Shown: positions 1-7,702 of the stretch, in pieces
Position numbering within the stretch: position 1 is the stretch's first letter
How the letters are laid out: every line of letters begins with the position of its first letter
Origin: CAZGKW01 sp964526295
GTDB taxonomy: Bacteria > Planctomycetota > Phycisphaerae > FEN-1346
Assembly (NCBI GenBank): GCA_964526295.1
Contig: CAZGKW010000006.1
Span: forward strand, 93,294 to 157,293
DNA length: 64,000 bases
Direction: 5' to 3'
Translations under genes and position numbers: made by a program
The notes under the pieces: model-generated
What the model was told of the DNA's origin: nothing
Database searches by the model: none
Seen by the model: only the letters and a program-made list of their open reading frames with translations

Positions 1-38
1 GTGGTGGCGTCGTCGACCCGACCGTAAGGAGGTCCGCC

Positions 39-1325
39 GTGGCGACCGCACCGTCCGACCGCGAGGTCCACGAGCAGTTCGACCGGGCCCGGGAGGCCTA
101 CGCGGCCTTCGGCGTCGACCCCGAGGCTGCCGTCCAACGGGCCCTCGAGGTCCCGATCTCGCTCCACTCCTGGCAGGGCGACGACGTCGTCGGCTTCGAG
201 GCGCTCGAAGGCGCGGAGGCGGGCGGCGGCATCATGGCCACCGGCGGCTACCCCGGCCGGGCCCGCACCGGCGACGAGCTCCGCCGCGACCTGGAGCAGG
301 TCCTCTCGCTCACGCCCGGCGTCCATCGCGCCAACCTCCAGGCGTTCCACGCCGAAGACCTGGAGCCGGGCATCGACCGCGACGCCTACGAGCCGAAGCA
401 CTTCGCCCGCTGGACAGACTGGGCCAAGGAGCGGACGCTTGGCCTCGACTTCAACCCGACGTTCTTCTCCCACGCCAAGGCGAACGACAACCTGACGCTG
501 GCCCATCCGGACGCCGGCATCCGCGATTTCTGGGTCCGCCACGCCGTCGCCTCGCGCCGCATCGCCGAGGTCATGGCCCGCGAGACCGGCCGGCCCTGCG
601 TCTGCAACCACTGGGTCCCCGACGGGTCGAAGGACCTGCCGGCCGACCGGTGGTCGCCCCGGCGGCGGCTTATCGAGGCCCTCGACGAGGTCCTCGACCG
701 GGGCCACGGCGTGGACGAGTCGCTCTGCATCGACGCCCTGGAGGGGAAGCTGTTCGGTCTCGGCGTCGAGGCCTACACGGTCGGCTCGCACGAGTTCTAC
801 TGGCACTACTGCCTGAAGCGCGGGCTCGTGCCGTGCCTCGACACGGGGCACTTTCACCCGACCGAGACGATCGTCGACAAGCTCTCGGCCCTGCTGCTGT
901 TCCACGAGCGGGTGCTGCTGCACGTCAGCCGGCCCATCCGGTGGGACAGCGACCACGTGACGCTGTTCGACGACGACGTGCGGGGCATCTTTCTGGAGCT
1001 GGCACGGGGCGGGGCCCTCGACCGGGCGTTCGTGGCGCTCGACTTCTTTGATGCGAGCATCAACCGCGTCGGGGCCTACGTCATCGGCGCCCGGGGCGTG
1101 CGGAAGGCCATCCTCTACGGCCTGCTCGACCCGTCCGAGCGGCTGAAGGAGCTGGAGCTGGCCGGACGCGGGGCCGAGCGGCTCGCCCTGATGGAAGAGA
1201 TGAAGACGATGCCGGTGGGGGCGGTATGGAACGAGCTGTGCGTGCGGGCCGGCGTACCCCCCGCCGCCGACTGGGTCCCCGAGATCGAGGCGTACGAAAA
1301 CGAGGTCCTCTCGAAGCGCACGTGA
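39..1325 (+). CDS. rhaA: L-rhamnose isomerase
   Basis: Cytoplasmic enzyme that converts L-rhamnose to L-rhamnulose, the first step of the isomerase route. The 428-residue protein matches the E. coli RhaA family along its whole length. All metal-site residues are visible: E235, D268, H271, H295, D303, D305 and D335, each exactly one position beyond the remembered E. coli numbers (E234, D267, H270, H294, D302, D304, D334). Signature stretches include HSWQGDDVVGFE near the N-terminus, LCIDALEGKLFG, CLDTGHFHPTE and ALDFFDASINR. The GTG start is chosen because a near-perfect Shine-Dalgarno (aaggagg, 26-32) lies six bases upstream. The gene is followed by a class II aldolase, as expected for rhamnose catabolism. 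Rhamnulokinase is not in the window and may lie upstream. Confidence 0.97.
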   Translation: MATAPSDREVHEQFDRAREAYAAFGVDPEAAVQRALEVPISLHSWQGDDVVGFEALEGAEAGGGIMATGGYPGRARTGDELRRDLEQVLSLTPGVHRANLQAFHAEDLEPGIDRDAYEPKHFARWTDWAKERTLGLDFNPTFFSHAKANDNLTLAHPDAGIRDFWVRHAVASRRIAEVMARETGRPCVCNHWVPDGSKDLPADRWSPRRRLIEALDEVLDRGHGVDESLCIDALEGKLFGLGVEAYTVGSHEFYWHYCLKRGLVPCLDTGHFHPTETIVDKLSALLLFHERVLLHVSRPIRWDSDHVTLFDDDVRGIFLELARGGALDRAFVALDFFDASINRVGAYVIGARGVRKAILYGLLDPSERLKELELAGRGAERLALMEEMKTMPVGAVWNELCVRAGVPPAADWVPEIEAYENEVLSKRT

Positions 1326-1337
1326 GGCCTCTGCGAG

Positions 1338-1357
1338 CCCCGAGCCGAAGCTCGGGA
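1338..1357. repeat. Small intergenic hairpin, family member 1
   Basis: A perfect 7-bp stem (cccgagc at 339-345 of the 1000-block, gctcggg at 350-356; that is 1339-1345 and 1350-1356) closes a CGAA tetraloop. It lies between rhaA and the aldolase gene. It closely resembles the hairpin at 3269-3288, so the two look like copies of one small palindromic repeat. There is no T-tract, so a Rho-independent terminator is unlikely. Confidence 0.5.
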
Positions 1358-1404
1358 AGGCGTTGTGCCGTGATCCCACACGCGCCGGCGCAAAAGGCTG
1401 CCAC

Positions 1405-2052
1405 ATGTCCATCCGCGACGACCTGCACAGGCTGGGCCTGGCCCTGGCGGAGCACGGCCTGGTGATCGGCTCGGGCGGCAACCTCAGTGGCCGCGACGGC
1501 GACCGGATGGTCATCTCCCCCTCGGGCTACGACGTCGACAAGGTCGGGCCCGACGAGTGGTCGGTGGTTGACCTGGCCTCGGGCGAGCCCGTCTCGGGTC
1601 CGCGGCCGGCCAGCGAATGGGAGCTGCACCTTCGGGCGCTTAAGTCGCGCCCGGAGGCGAACGTCGTCTGCCACGCCCATCCGCCGGTCGCGATCGGCCT
1701 CATCTCCGGCGGGCGAGACCTGGAGGCCTACACGCCGGACTTCGTCGCGTTCGTCGACCGGGTCGAGCACGTGCCGTTTATCATGCCGGCGGGGCCGGAG
1801 CTGGCCCGCGCGGTGGAGGCGGCCCTCGCGACGGGGGCCCCCGCAGTGGGCCTGCGGAACCACGGGTTCGTGACGCTCGGCCGCAACGCCCGCGAGGCCC
1901 TCCTGCGGATGCGGACCATCGAGGACGCGGCGAAGACCCAGATGGCGGCCCTCGTCGCAGGCCGCCCTCGCCCCCTCTCGCCCGACGAGCAGGAGGCCAT
2001 CCGCAACATGGCCGTCGAGGCCTACCGCCGCAAGGTCCTGGGCGGCGACTGA
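1405..2052 (+). CDS. Class II aldolase/adducin family protein (sugar-phosphate aldolase)
   Basis: Zinc-dependent class II aldolase of the L-fuculose-1-phosphate/L-rhamnulose-1-phosphate type. It probably cleaves the ketose-1-phosphate made downstream of rhaA into dihydroxyacetone phosphate and lactaldehyde. In 215 residues it shows the family fold and key residues: SGGNLSGR at 23-30, the catalytic Glu in SEW (E71), zinc ligands H90 and H92 in CHAHPP, and H153 in RNHGF. These match FucA E73, H92, H94 and H155. The ATG at 1405 is preferred over the TTG at 1363, whose extra 14 residues have no family counterpart. The substrate (rhamnulose-1-P, fuculose-1-P or both) is inferred from context: rhaA lies directly upstream and a FucI-like gene lies further along. 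Confidence 0.88.
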   Translation: MSIRDDLHRLGLALAEHGLVIGSGGNLSGRDGDRMVISPSGYDVDKVGPDEWSVVDLASGEPVSGPRPASEWELHLRALKSRPEANVVCHAHPPVAIGLISGGRDLEAYTPDFVAFVDRVEHVPFIMPAGPELARAVEAALATGAPAVGLRNHGFVTLGRNAREALLRMRTIEDAAKTQMAALVAGRPRPLSPDEQEAIRNMAVEAYRRKVLGGD

Positions 2053-2149
2053 CCCCGCCTGCCCTGCGCCTCGGCCGGCGCCCGAACGGGCCGGCGTCGC
2101 TCGGTCAAGGGAGGCAGGACCGCAAACCCCTCGACGAAAAGGACGCCTG

Positions 2150-3161
2150 ATGAGCTACGAGCGGGGCATGGCGGCCATCCGGCTCGAGGCCCCCGACGAG
2201 GTCCCGCATACGCAGTACATCATCCACCCGGCGCGGCTGGAGCACCTCCGCCGGCGGACGGGCACGCCCGATGCCGACTTCCCCGAGCTGCTGGACTTCG
2301 ACTTCCGCTGGGCGACCGACGGGCCGGCCATCGAGCGGGGCCGTTGGACCGACATGGGCCACGCCGTCTGGATGCCCGACGGGAGCGACCGCCGCGACGC
2401 CCCCCTCGCCGTTCGACGACCTCGAGGCGATCTACACGCTCGACCCGTTCGAGGAGTACGGAACCGTCGACGTCGCCGCACAGGCCGAGCGGTACCAGGC
2501 CTGGTACGCCGACCGGCGCGAGGGCTGCGGCGTCATCACCGGGGGCCTGTGCCGGTCGGTCATCAGCTTCGCCATCGCGGCGTTCCGATGGGAGAACCTG
2601 CTGCCGGCGGCCGGCACCGAGGCGGACTGATTCGGCAAGGTCCTCGGGCGGTGGGCCGATTACCTGATGCAGTACGTCGAGGTCTGGGCCCGCACGGACG
2701 TCGAGGTGTTCCTGACGTACGACGACTTCGTCTGGACCAGCGGGGGGGCCCTGCGGCCGGAGTTCTACCGGGCCCACGTCTTCCCGCATTACGCCCGCTA
2801 CTGGGCGACGGTCAAGGACGCCGGCAAGAAGGTCCTGTTCTGCTCAGACGGGAACTTCACCGAGTACGTGGACGATCTGGCCGCCGCGGGGGCCGACGGC
2901 TTCATCTTCGAGCCGGCGACGGACCTCCAGGCCGTGTGCCAGCGCTATGGGCGGACGCACGTCATCATCGGGAACGCCGACTGCCGGGTCCTGACCGACG
3001 GCACGGCCGAGGACGTGCGGGCCGAGGCGGCCCGTTGTCTGGACCTGGGTCGCGAATGTCCGGGCTACTTCTTCGCGGCGGGCAACCACATCCCGCCGAA
3101 CGTGCCGATCGCCAACGCCGACGCCCGCATCGAGGGCTATCGGGAGATGCGAAGGCGGTGA
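2150..3161 (+). pseudogene. Uroporphyrinogen decarboxylase (URO-D) family gene, frameshifted and with an in-frame TGA
   Basis: Three consecutive pieces form one URO-D-family protein of about 337 codons. The first piece reads from ATG 2150 to about 2400. The frame then shifts by one base within or beside a run of six C (2400-2405); removing one C restores a smooth DAPSPFDDLEAIY junction. The second frame continues to an in-frame TGA at 2628-2630 (GTEAD-stop-FGKVLGRW) and then runs on to TGA at 3159-3161. The C-terminal part is well conserved (VLFCSDGNFTEYV, DGFIFEPATDL, FFAAGNHIPPNVP). Such proteins are related to HemE and to corrinoid methyltransferases, and in sugar loci of this kind their role is unknown. 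Two lesions suggest decay, but homopolymer sequencing error is possible for the first. A weak SD (aaaagga) precedes the start. Confidence 0.8.
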
Positions 3162-3213
3162 GCTCATCCCCCGGAGCCTGTCCACCGCGGCGCCGGCGCG
3201 GGCCGGGCGCCGC

Positions 3214-3243
3214 TTGACACCGGGCCGCCCAATCGGAGAACAT
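3214..3243 (+). promoter_or_regulatory. Putative sigma70-type promoter
   Basis: A perfect -35 box TTGACA (3214-3219) is followed after 18 bp by a weak -10 GAACAT (3238-3243). It lies in the 171-bp gap before the methyltransferase gene and could start the 3333-6592 unit. The call rests mainly on the -35. Confidence 0.4.
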
Positions 3244-3268
3244 ACCGGGAGCGATTTCCCGCCTCGAG

Positions 3269-3288
3269 CCCGGAGCGGAAGCTCCGGG
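3269..3288. repeat. Small intergenic hairpin, family member 2
   Basis: A perfect 8-bp stem (cccggagc, gctccggg) encloses a GGAA tetraloop of GNRA type. It sits between the putative promoter and the start of the methyltransferase gene, so it may form in the 5' leader. It shares the layout and core bases of the hairpin at 1338-1357. Confidence 0.5.
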
Positions 3289-3332
3289 GGACGTGCTGAC
3301 GGGGTGTCAGCTACGATGGGGCAGGCACAACG

Positions 3333-4046
3333 ATGAACCAGGACGAGTGGTACCGGCAGTTCGACGCCCAGCTCTGGCTCCAGAGCGACGAGGGGGCCGA
3401 GGAGCAGGCCGCTTTCATCAAGCGGGCGCTTCGCCTCAGGAAGGGCTCCACCATCCTGGACGCCCCCTGCGGGAACGGCCGGATCGCCGTCCATCTGGCC
3501 GCCGGGGGGCTGCTGGTGGTGGGCGTGGACCACAACCCCTACTTCATCCGGCAGGCCCAGGACCGCTTCCGCGATGCGGAGCTCGAGGCGGAGTTCCTCG
3601 CTGCCGACCTGCGGGAGATCGGTTTCGTCGAGTGCTTCCACGGGGCGGTCAACTGGGGCGGCAGCTTCGGCTACTTCTCCGACGAGGAGAACCTTCAGGC
3701 CCTGAAGCGGCTCGCCCGGGCCGTCCGGCCCCGCGGGCGGGTCCTCGCCGACCAGCCCAACCGCGAGTACCTCCTCCGCCACTTCGAGAAGGAGAGGACG
3801 CGCGGCGACCTCGCGATCCGAAACCGCTGGGACCCGCGGACCGAGCGCGTCGACGGCGAATGGACCATCCACCGGCGAGGCGGAAAGCACACCTTCTCCA
3901 CCTCGATCCGCCTCTACACCCACAGCCAGTTCGTCAAGCTGTTCGAGCGGGCCGGCCTGGAGGTCGAGGCGGAGTACGGCGGGGCCGACGGCGAGCCCTA
4001 CGGCCGGGCGTCCCGCCGCCTCGTCCTCGTCGGCCGAAAGACCTGA
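3333..4046 (+). CDS. Class I SAM-dependent methyltransferase
   Basis: A 237-residue Rossmann-fold methyltransferase. Motif I, which binds S-adenosylmethionine, is visible as ILDAPCGNGR around residues 40-50, followed by the acidic end of strand 2 in VVGVDHN. A further motif GAVNWGGSFGYF and the post-motif phrase LARAVRPRGRVLADQ are typical of small-molecule methyltransferases. The substrate cannot be read from the sequence. The ATG start is preceded by a G-rich stretch (ggggcagg). The gene lies 28 bp upstream of the first HAD gene and probably shares its transcript. Confidence 0.85.
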   Translation: MNQDEWYRQFDAQLWLQSDEGAEEQAAFIKRALRLRKGSTILDAPCGNGRIAVHLAAGGLLVVGVDHNPYFIRQAQDRFRDAELEAEFLAADLREIGFVECFHGAVNWGGSFGYFSDEENLQALKRLARAVRPRGRVLADQPNREYLLRHFEKERTRGDLAIRNRWDPRTERVDGEWTIHRRGGKHTFSTSIRLYTHSQFVKLFERAGLEVEAEYGGADGEPYGRASRRLVLVGRKT

Positions 4047-4074
4047 GCCCATCCAGCCCGGAGGTCCTTCCGCC

Positions 4075-4794
4075 GTGCCCGATTCTCCACGCTTCGAAGG
4101 CGTCGTGTTCGACCTGTTCGGGACGCTGGTGGACATCTTCACCCGCGAGCAGGCGATCACATGGTACGGCCGGCAGGCGGCCCTGCTGGGGGTCGAGACC
4201 GAGGCCTTCATGGAGGCCTGGATCGCCTCGTGGGAGGACCGGGCCGTCGGGCGCCTGGCGACGACCGAGGCGTGCATCCGCCACGTGGCGGGCGTGCTCG
4301 GTATCGAGCCGGACGAGGCGGCCGTGTCGAAGCTCGTCCGCCTCCGCCGCGAGGGGACTCGGATCGCCCTTCGGCCCCGCCCCGACGCGCTGCCGACCCT
4401 CCGCCGGCTGCGGGGGGCGGGCCTCAAGGTCGGGCTCATCAGCGACGCCAGCATCTCGGACGTCGAGGTGTGGCGCGGGTCGGCCCTGGAGCCGGAGGTC
4501 GACGTCCCGGTCTTTTCGTGCCTGGAGGGCATCAAGAAGCCCGACCCGGCGATCTACCGCCTGGCGTGCCGGCGGATGGGCGTCGAGCCCGAGCAGTGCC
4601 TTTTCGTCGGCGACGGCGGGAGCCGTGAGCTTTCGGGGGCCGAGGCGGTCGGCATGACGGCCGTCATGATCCGGACGGCCGGCGACGGGCCGGCCGCCCA
4701 CCGATACGACGCCGAGGACGACTGGCCCGGCCGGCGGATCGCCTCGCTCAGCGAGACGCCGGCCCTCGTGGGACTGGAGGAGGCTGCGCCGTGA
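4075..4794 (+). CDS. HAD-superfamily hydrolase (subfamily IA)
   Basis: Haloacid dehalogenase-like hydrolase of 239 residues. Motif I is FDLFGTLVD with the nucleophile at D13; motif II is the Ser of LISDAS; motif III is the Lys of IKKPDPAIY; motif IV is FVGDGGSRE. The residue two after the nucleophile is Phe rather than the general-acid Asp of most phosphatases. That pattern is shared with haloacid-dehalogenase-type members, so phosphatase activity should not be assumed. A GTG start follows a good SD (ggagg). Its last bases overlap the start of the next HAD gene by 4 bp, indicating translational coupling. Confidence 0.85.
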   Translation: MPDSPRFEGVVFDLFGTLVDIFTREQAITWYGRQAALLGVETEAFMEAWIASWEDRAVGRLATTEACIRHVAGVLGIEPDEAAVSKLVRLRREGTRIALRPRPDALPTLRRLRGAGLKVGLISDASISDVEVWRGSALEPEVDVPVFSCLEGIKKPDPAIYRLACRRMGVEPEQCLFVGDGGSRELSGAEAVGMTAVMIRTAGDGPAAHRYDAEDDWPGRRIASLSETPALVGLEEAAP

Positions 4795-5420
4795 CGGGGC
4801 CTGAGCGTTTCGAAGCGGCGGTGTTCGACCTGGGCGGCGTCGTGATCGACGTCGACCCCGAACGGACGGTCCGGGCGTGGGCCGAGGAGACGGGCCTGGC
4901 GCCCGAGACGCTTCGGGAACGGCTCGCGGGGAAGGTCCTGTCGGACCCGTTCGAGCGGGGCGAGATCGGCCTGGAGGAGTTTCGCCGCGATGTCGTCGCA
5001 AAGCTCGGCGTCGACCTCCCGCCGGAGGCCTTCGAGCGGGGGTGGACCGCCCTGCTGGGGGGGGGCCTGCCGGGCATCGACCGGGTCCTGGAGGGCCTCG
5101 GGCGGCGGATGCGCCTCCTCATCCTGACCAATACGAACGCGCCGCACGCTGCCGTCTGGCGCCGCACCGGCACGGAAGTCCTGCGGCACTTCGAGCGGGT
5201 CTTCACCTCGTTCGAGATGGGCACGCGGAAACCCGAGCCGGCGTGCTTCCGACAGGTGCTGGACTACCTCGTGCTGCCGCCCGAGCGGGTGCTTTTCTTC
5301 GACGACAACCCGACGAACGTCGAGGTGGCGGCCCGGCTGGGCATGGTCGCCTGCCTCGTAGACGGGCCGGCGGCCCTGGAGCGGGAGCTGGCCGCCCTCG
5401 GCATCCCGATTGCCGACTGA
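4791..5420 (+). CDS. HAD-superfamily hydrolase, YihX-like sugar-phosphate phosphatase
   Basis: A 209-residue HAD hydrolase most like E. coli YihX, which hydrolyses alpha-D-glucose-1-phosphate. Shared features are FDLGGVVIDVDPERT at the N-terminus (nucleophile D13), LILTNTNAPH (motif II), MGTRKPEPACF (motif III Lys) and VLFFDDNPTNVEVA (motif IV). The start GTG overlaps the stop of the preceding HAD gene (GTGA). The function as a sugar-phosphate phosphatase is an inference from family and from the surrounding sugar genes. Confidence 0.82.
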   Translation: MTGPERFEAAVFDLGGVVIDVDPERTVRAWAEETGLAPETLRERLAGKVLSDPFERGEIGLEEFRRDVVAKLGVDLPPEAFERGWTALLGGGLPGIDRVLEGLGRRMRLLILTNTNAPHAAVWRRTGTEVLRHFERVFTSFEMGTRKPEPACFRQVLDYLVLPPERVLFFDDNPTNVEVAARLGMVACLVDGPAALERELAALGIPIAD

Positions 5421-5467
5421 CCTGAGGGCACGCGGGCGCTGACCGCAAACCGGCTGAGGAGCCACGA

Positions 5468-6592
5468 ATGCTCTGGGACATTGACGAGCTGTCGGTCGTG
5501 CCGACGACCCACCCGGCGTCGGACTTCGAGGCGGCGGGCGTCGGGGCCCTGTTCTACGAGGGCCTGCCCTGGCGGGGCAGACCGACCCGCGTCTTCGCCT
5601 GGTACGGCCGGCCCGAGGGGACCGGCGACGAGGCCGTGCCGGCCATGGTGCTGGTCCACGGCGGGGGCGGGACGGCCTTCGCCGACTGGGTCCGACTTTG
5701 GGTCGCCCGGGGCTACGCCGCCATCGCCATGGACACCTGTGGGTGCACGGCGGGCGGGGAGCACGGGAACCGGCCGCGCCACGACGTGGGCGGGCCGCCC
5801 GGATGGGGCGGATTCGACCAGCTCGACGAGCCCGTCGAAGACCAGTGGATGCACCACGCGGTCGCCGACGTGGTCCTGGCCCACTCGCTCCTGCGATCGA
5901 TGCCCGGGGTGGATGCCGAACGCGTCGGCCTGACGGGCATCTCCTGGGGCGGCATCGTCGCGTGCACCGCGAGCGGCATCGACCCGCGGTTCCGCCTGGC
6001 GACCCCGGTCTACGGGTGCGGCTTTCTCGGCGACTTCTGGCGCGAGCGGTGGGCCGAGCTGGGCCCCGAGCGGACCGAGATGTGGCTCCGCCACTGGGAC
6101 CCGTCGAACTACCTCCCGGCGGCCGAATGCCCGATGCTCTGGATGGTCGGGACGAACGACCTGGCGTTTCCCATCGCTCAGGTGCAGAAGTCGTACCGCC
6201 TGCCGCAGGGCTCGCGGACGGTCTCGATCCGCGTCGGCATGCCGCACAGCCAGGAGGAGGGGGCCGCACCGGCCGAGATCGGCGTCTTCGCCGACTCGAT
6301 CCTCCGAGGGGGCACGCCGCTCGCCCACATCACCGATCAGGGGGCCAGCGGCGCCACTACGTGGGCGACGTTCGAGTCGGCCGTGCCCGTCGCGGCGGCC
6401 GAGGTCTGCTGGACCTGCGACGGCGGGCCGTGGAAGGAACGCGAGTGGCACGTCGCCCCGGCGACACTGGATGCGGCAGCCGGCCGGGCCGAGGCGGCCG
6501 TCCCGGAGGGGGCGATGCAGCACTTCCTCAACCTGATCGACGAACGGGGCCTCTTCACGAGCGCCGAGCACGTTGAGGCGGGCGGAGGCTGA
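5468..6592 (+). CDS. Alpha/beta hydrolase, acetyl-xylan-esterase-like
   Basis: A 374-residue alpha/beta-hydrolase of the acetyl xylan esterase / dienelactone hydrolase type. The N-terminal core has the oxyanion-hole phrase VLVHGGGGTAF. The catalytic triad is readable: Ser159 in the nucleophile elbow GISWGG, Asp231 in VGTNDLAFP and His260 in GMPHSQ. No signal peptide is visible, so it should be cytoplasmic, possibly removing acetyl groups from imported oligosaccharides. The C-terminal 80 residues (about 285-374) look like a beta-rich extension. A gaggag SD precedes the ATG. It probably ends the transcription unit that begins at the methyltransferase. Confidence 0.82.
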   Translation: MLWDIDELSVVPTTHPASDFEAAGVGALFYEGLPWRGRPTRVFAWYGRPEGTGDEAVPAMVLVHGGGGTAFADWVRLWVARGYAAIAMDTCGCTAGGEHGNRPRHDVGGPPGWGGFDQLDEPVEDQWMHHAVADVVLAHSLLRSMPGVDAERVGLTGISWGGIVACTASGIDPRFRLATPVYGCGFLGDFWRERWAELGPERTEMWLRHWDPSNYLPAAECPMLWMVGTNDLAFPIAQVQKSYRLPQGSRTVSIRVGMPHSQEEGAAPAEIGVFADSILRGGTPLAHITDQGASGATTWATFESAVPVAAAEVCWTCDGGPWKEREWHVAPATLDAAAGRAEAAVPEGAMQHFLNLIDERGLFTSAEHVEAGGG

Positions 6593-6602
6593 CGGAATTT
6601 CG

Positions 6603-6631
6603 TTGAGGGGACCCCCCAGGGGCGGTACATT
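6603..6631 (+). promoter_or_regulatory. Putative sigma70-type promoter for the importer operon
   Basis: TTGAGG (6603-6608), a 17-bp spacer and TACATT (6626-6631) lie in the gap after the esterase gene and 66 bp before the TPR-protein start. Spacing is ideal and the -10 matches 4 of 6 consensus bases. Confidence 0.5.
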
Positions 6632-6697
6632 AACGAATCCTCCGGGCCCCGCGCGGCCCGGTTGGCGAAGCGCTCTCGGGGGAACGCACGGGGAACC

Positions 6698-7702
6698 ATG
6701 AGGCATCTGCCGCTCCGTCCCGCTCTGGCCGTCGCCTGCCTGCTTGTGCTTGCCCCGGCTGTCCCGTCAACCGGGGGCGACGCCTCTATGCCGCCCGCCG
6801 AAGTGCCCGACACACCCCCCGGCAGCCCCGGTCCGCCCGCCGAGATCGAGGCGGGGACCGGCGAGGCCCGGGCATCGGATGAGGAGGCCCCGAAGCCTCC
6901 GCCGCCGGAACGCCGGACGCTCGAAGCCGCCTGGAACGCCCTCATCCGGGCCAACTACCCGCTGGCCGAGGAGAAGTTCAAGCAGGTCCCCCAGGAAACG
7001 TCCGATAAGTCCCTACAGGCCGAGGCCCTGTTCGGCTTGGCCATGACGTACCAGATCCGCCGGCCGGGGGGCGACGCCCAGGCCGCCGCAGGGTTGTTCG
7101 AACATCTGACGACGGAGTTCCCCGAGACCCCCGCTGCTCCGTATGCCACGTTGTCGCTGGCGCGGCTGGCGGACATGCCGGAAAACGAGCAGGACCGGAC
7201 CGAGGAGAAGATCGAGAAGGCCCGCGATCTGTACCGGGCGGTCCTGGCGCAGTGGCCGGAGCATCTGGCGGCCGACGAAGCGGCCCTGAGGCTCGGCCAG
7301 ACCTACCTGGAGCACGTGGGGGAGACGGCCGAGGAGGACAAGGGAGCGGCCATCCTGAGGGACCGCCTGGAGGCCCGCCCCGAGAACCCCCTGGCCGCCC
7401 CGATGCACCTGCTCCTGGGGGACCTTTCCTATCGACGTGAGGCCTATCGCCGGGCCGTCGACCACTGGATCGCCGCCGACGAGGCGGGCATCCCGGGCCT
7501 GACGGACAAGGCCACCGTCTATTTCCACATCGGGTCAGTGGCCGAACATCGCCTGAAGGACTACCGGTTGGCGGCCGAGTGGTACATGAAGATTGTGACG
7601 GACGTGAAGCGGGACAGCAAGTACTACGTCGCGCTGAAGGCGGCCGAGCGGTGCCGCCGCCTCGCCGCCGAGACGGCCCGGTCCGGGGAGGCGCGGCCAT
7701 GA
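6698..7702 (+). CDS. Exported TPR-repeat protein linked to ABC importer
   Basis: A 334-residue protein with a clear signal peptide (basic MRHLPLRP, then a hydrophobic core to about residue 25). A low-complexity Pro/Glu segment follows to about residue 75, and then tandem TPR-like helical hairpins to the end (for example EEKFKQVPQ, LFGLAMTYQIR, AAEWYMKIV). No lipobox Cys is apparent, so it is probably periplasmic. Such repeats usually scaffold proteins or glycans. The ATG at 6698 is chosen because the upstream TTG would place 12 extra residues before the signal peptide. The stop overlaps the start of the solute-binding protein (ATGA), so the two are translationally coupled. A role beside the importer is inferred. 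Confidence 0.8.
   Translation: MRHLPLRPALAVACLLVLAPAVPSTGGDASMPPAEVPDTPPGSPGPPAEIEAGTGEARASDEEAPKPPPPERRTLEAAWNALIRANYPLAEEKFKQVPQETSDKSLQAEALFGLAMTYQIRRPGGDAQAAAGLFEHLTTEFPETPAAPYATLSLARLADMPENEQDRTEEKIEKARDLYRAVLAQWPEHLAADEAALRLGQTYLEHVGETAEEDKGAAILRDRLEARPENPLAAPMHLLLGDLSYRREAYRRAVDHWIAADEAGIPGLTDKATVYFHIGSVAEHRLKDYRLAAEWYMKIVTDVKRDSKYYVALKAAERCRRLAAETARSGEARP

Noticed and set aside
2074..2100. GC-rich inverted repeat after the aldolase gene as a terminator.
   Set aside because: The arms pair poorly outside a 5-bp core and no T-tract follows.
2628..2630. Reading the in-frame TGA of the URO-D gene as selenocysteine.
   Set aside because: No Cys or selenocysteine is expected at this family position, no convincing SECIS hairpin follows, and a separate frameshift lies just upstream.
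39..3161. A planctomycete bacterial-microcompartment locus for rhamnose and fucose.
   Set aside because: RhaA and a class II aldolase fit such loci, but no shell-protein gene is present in the window.
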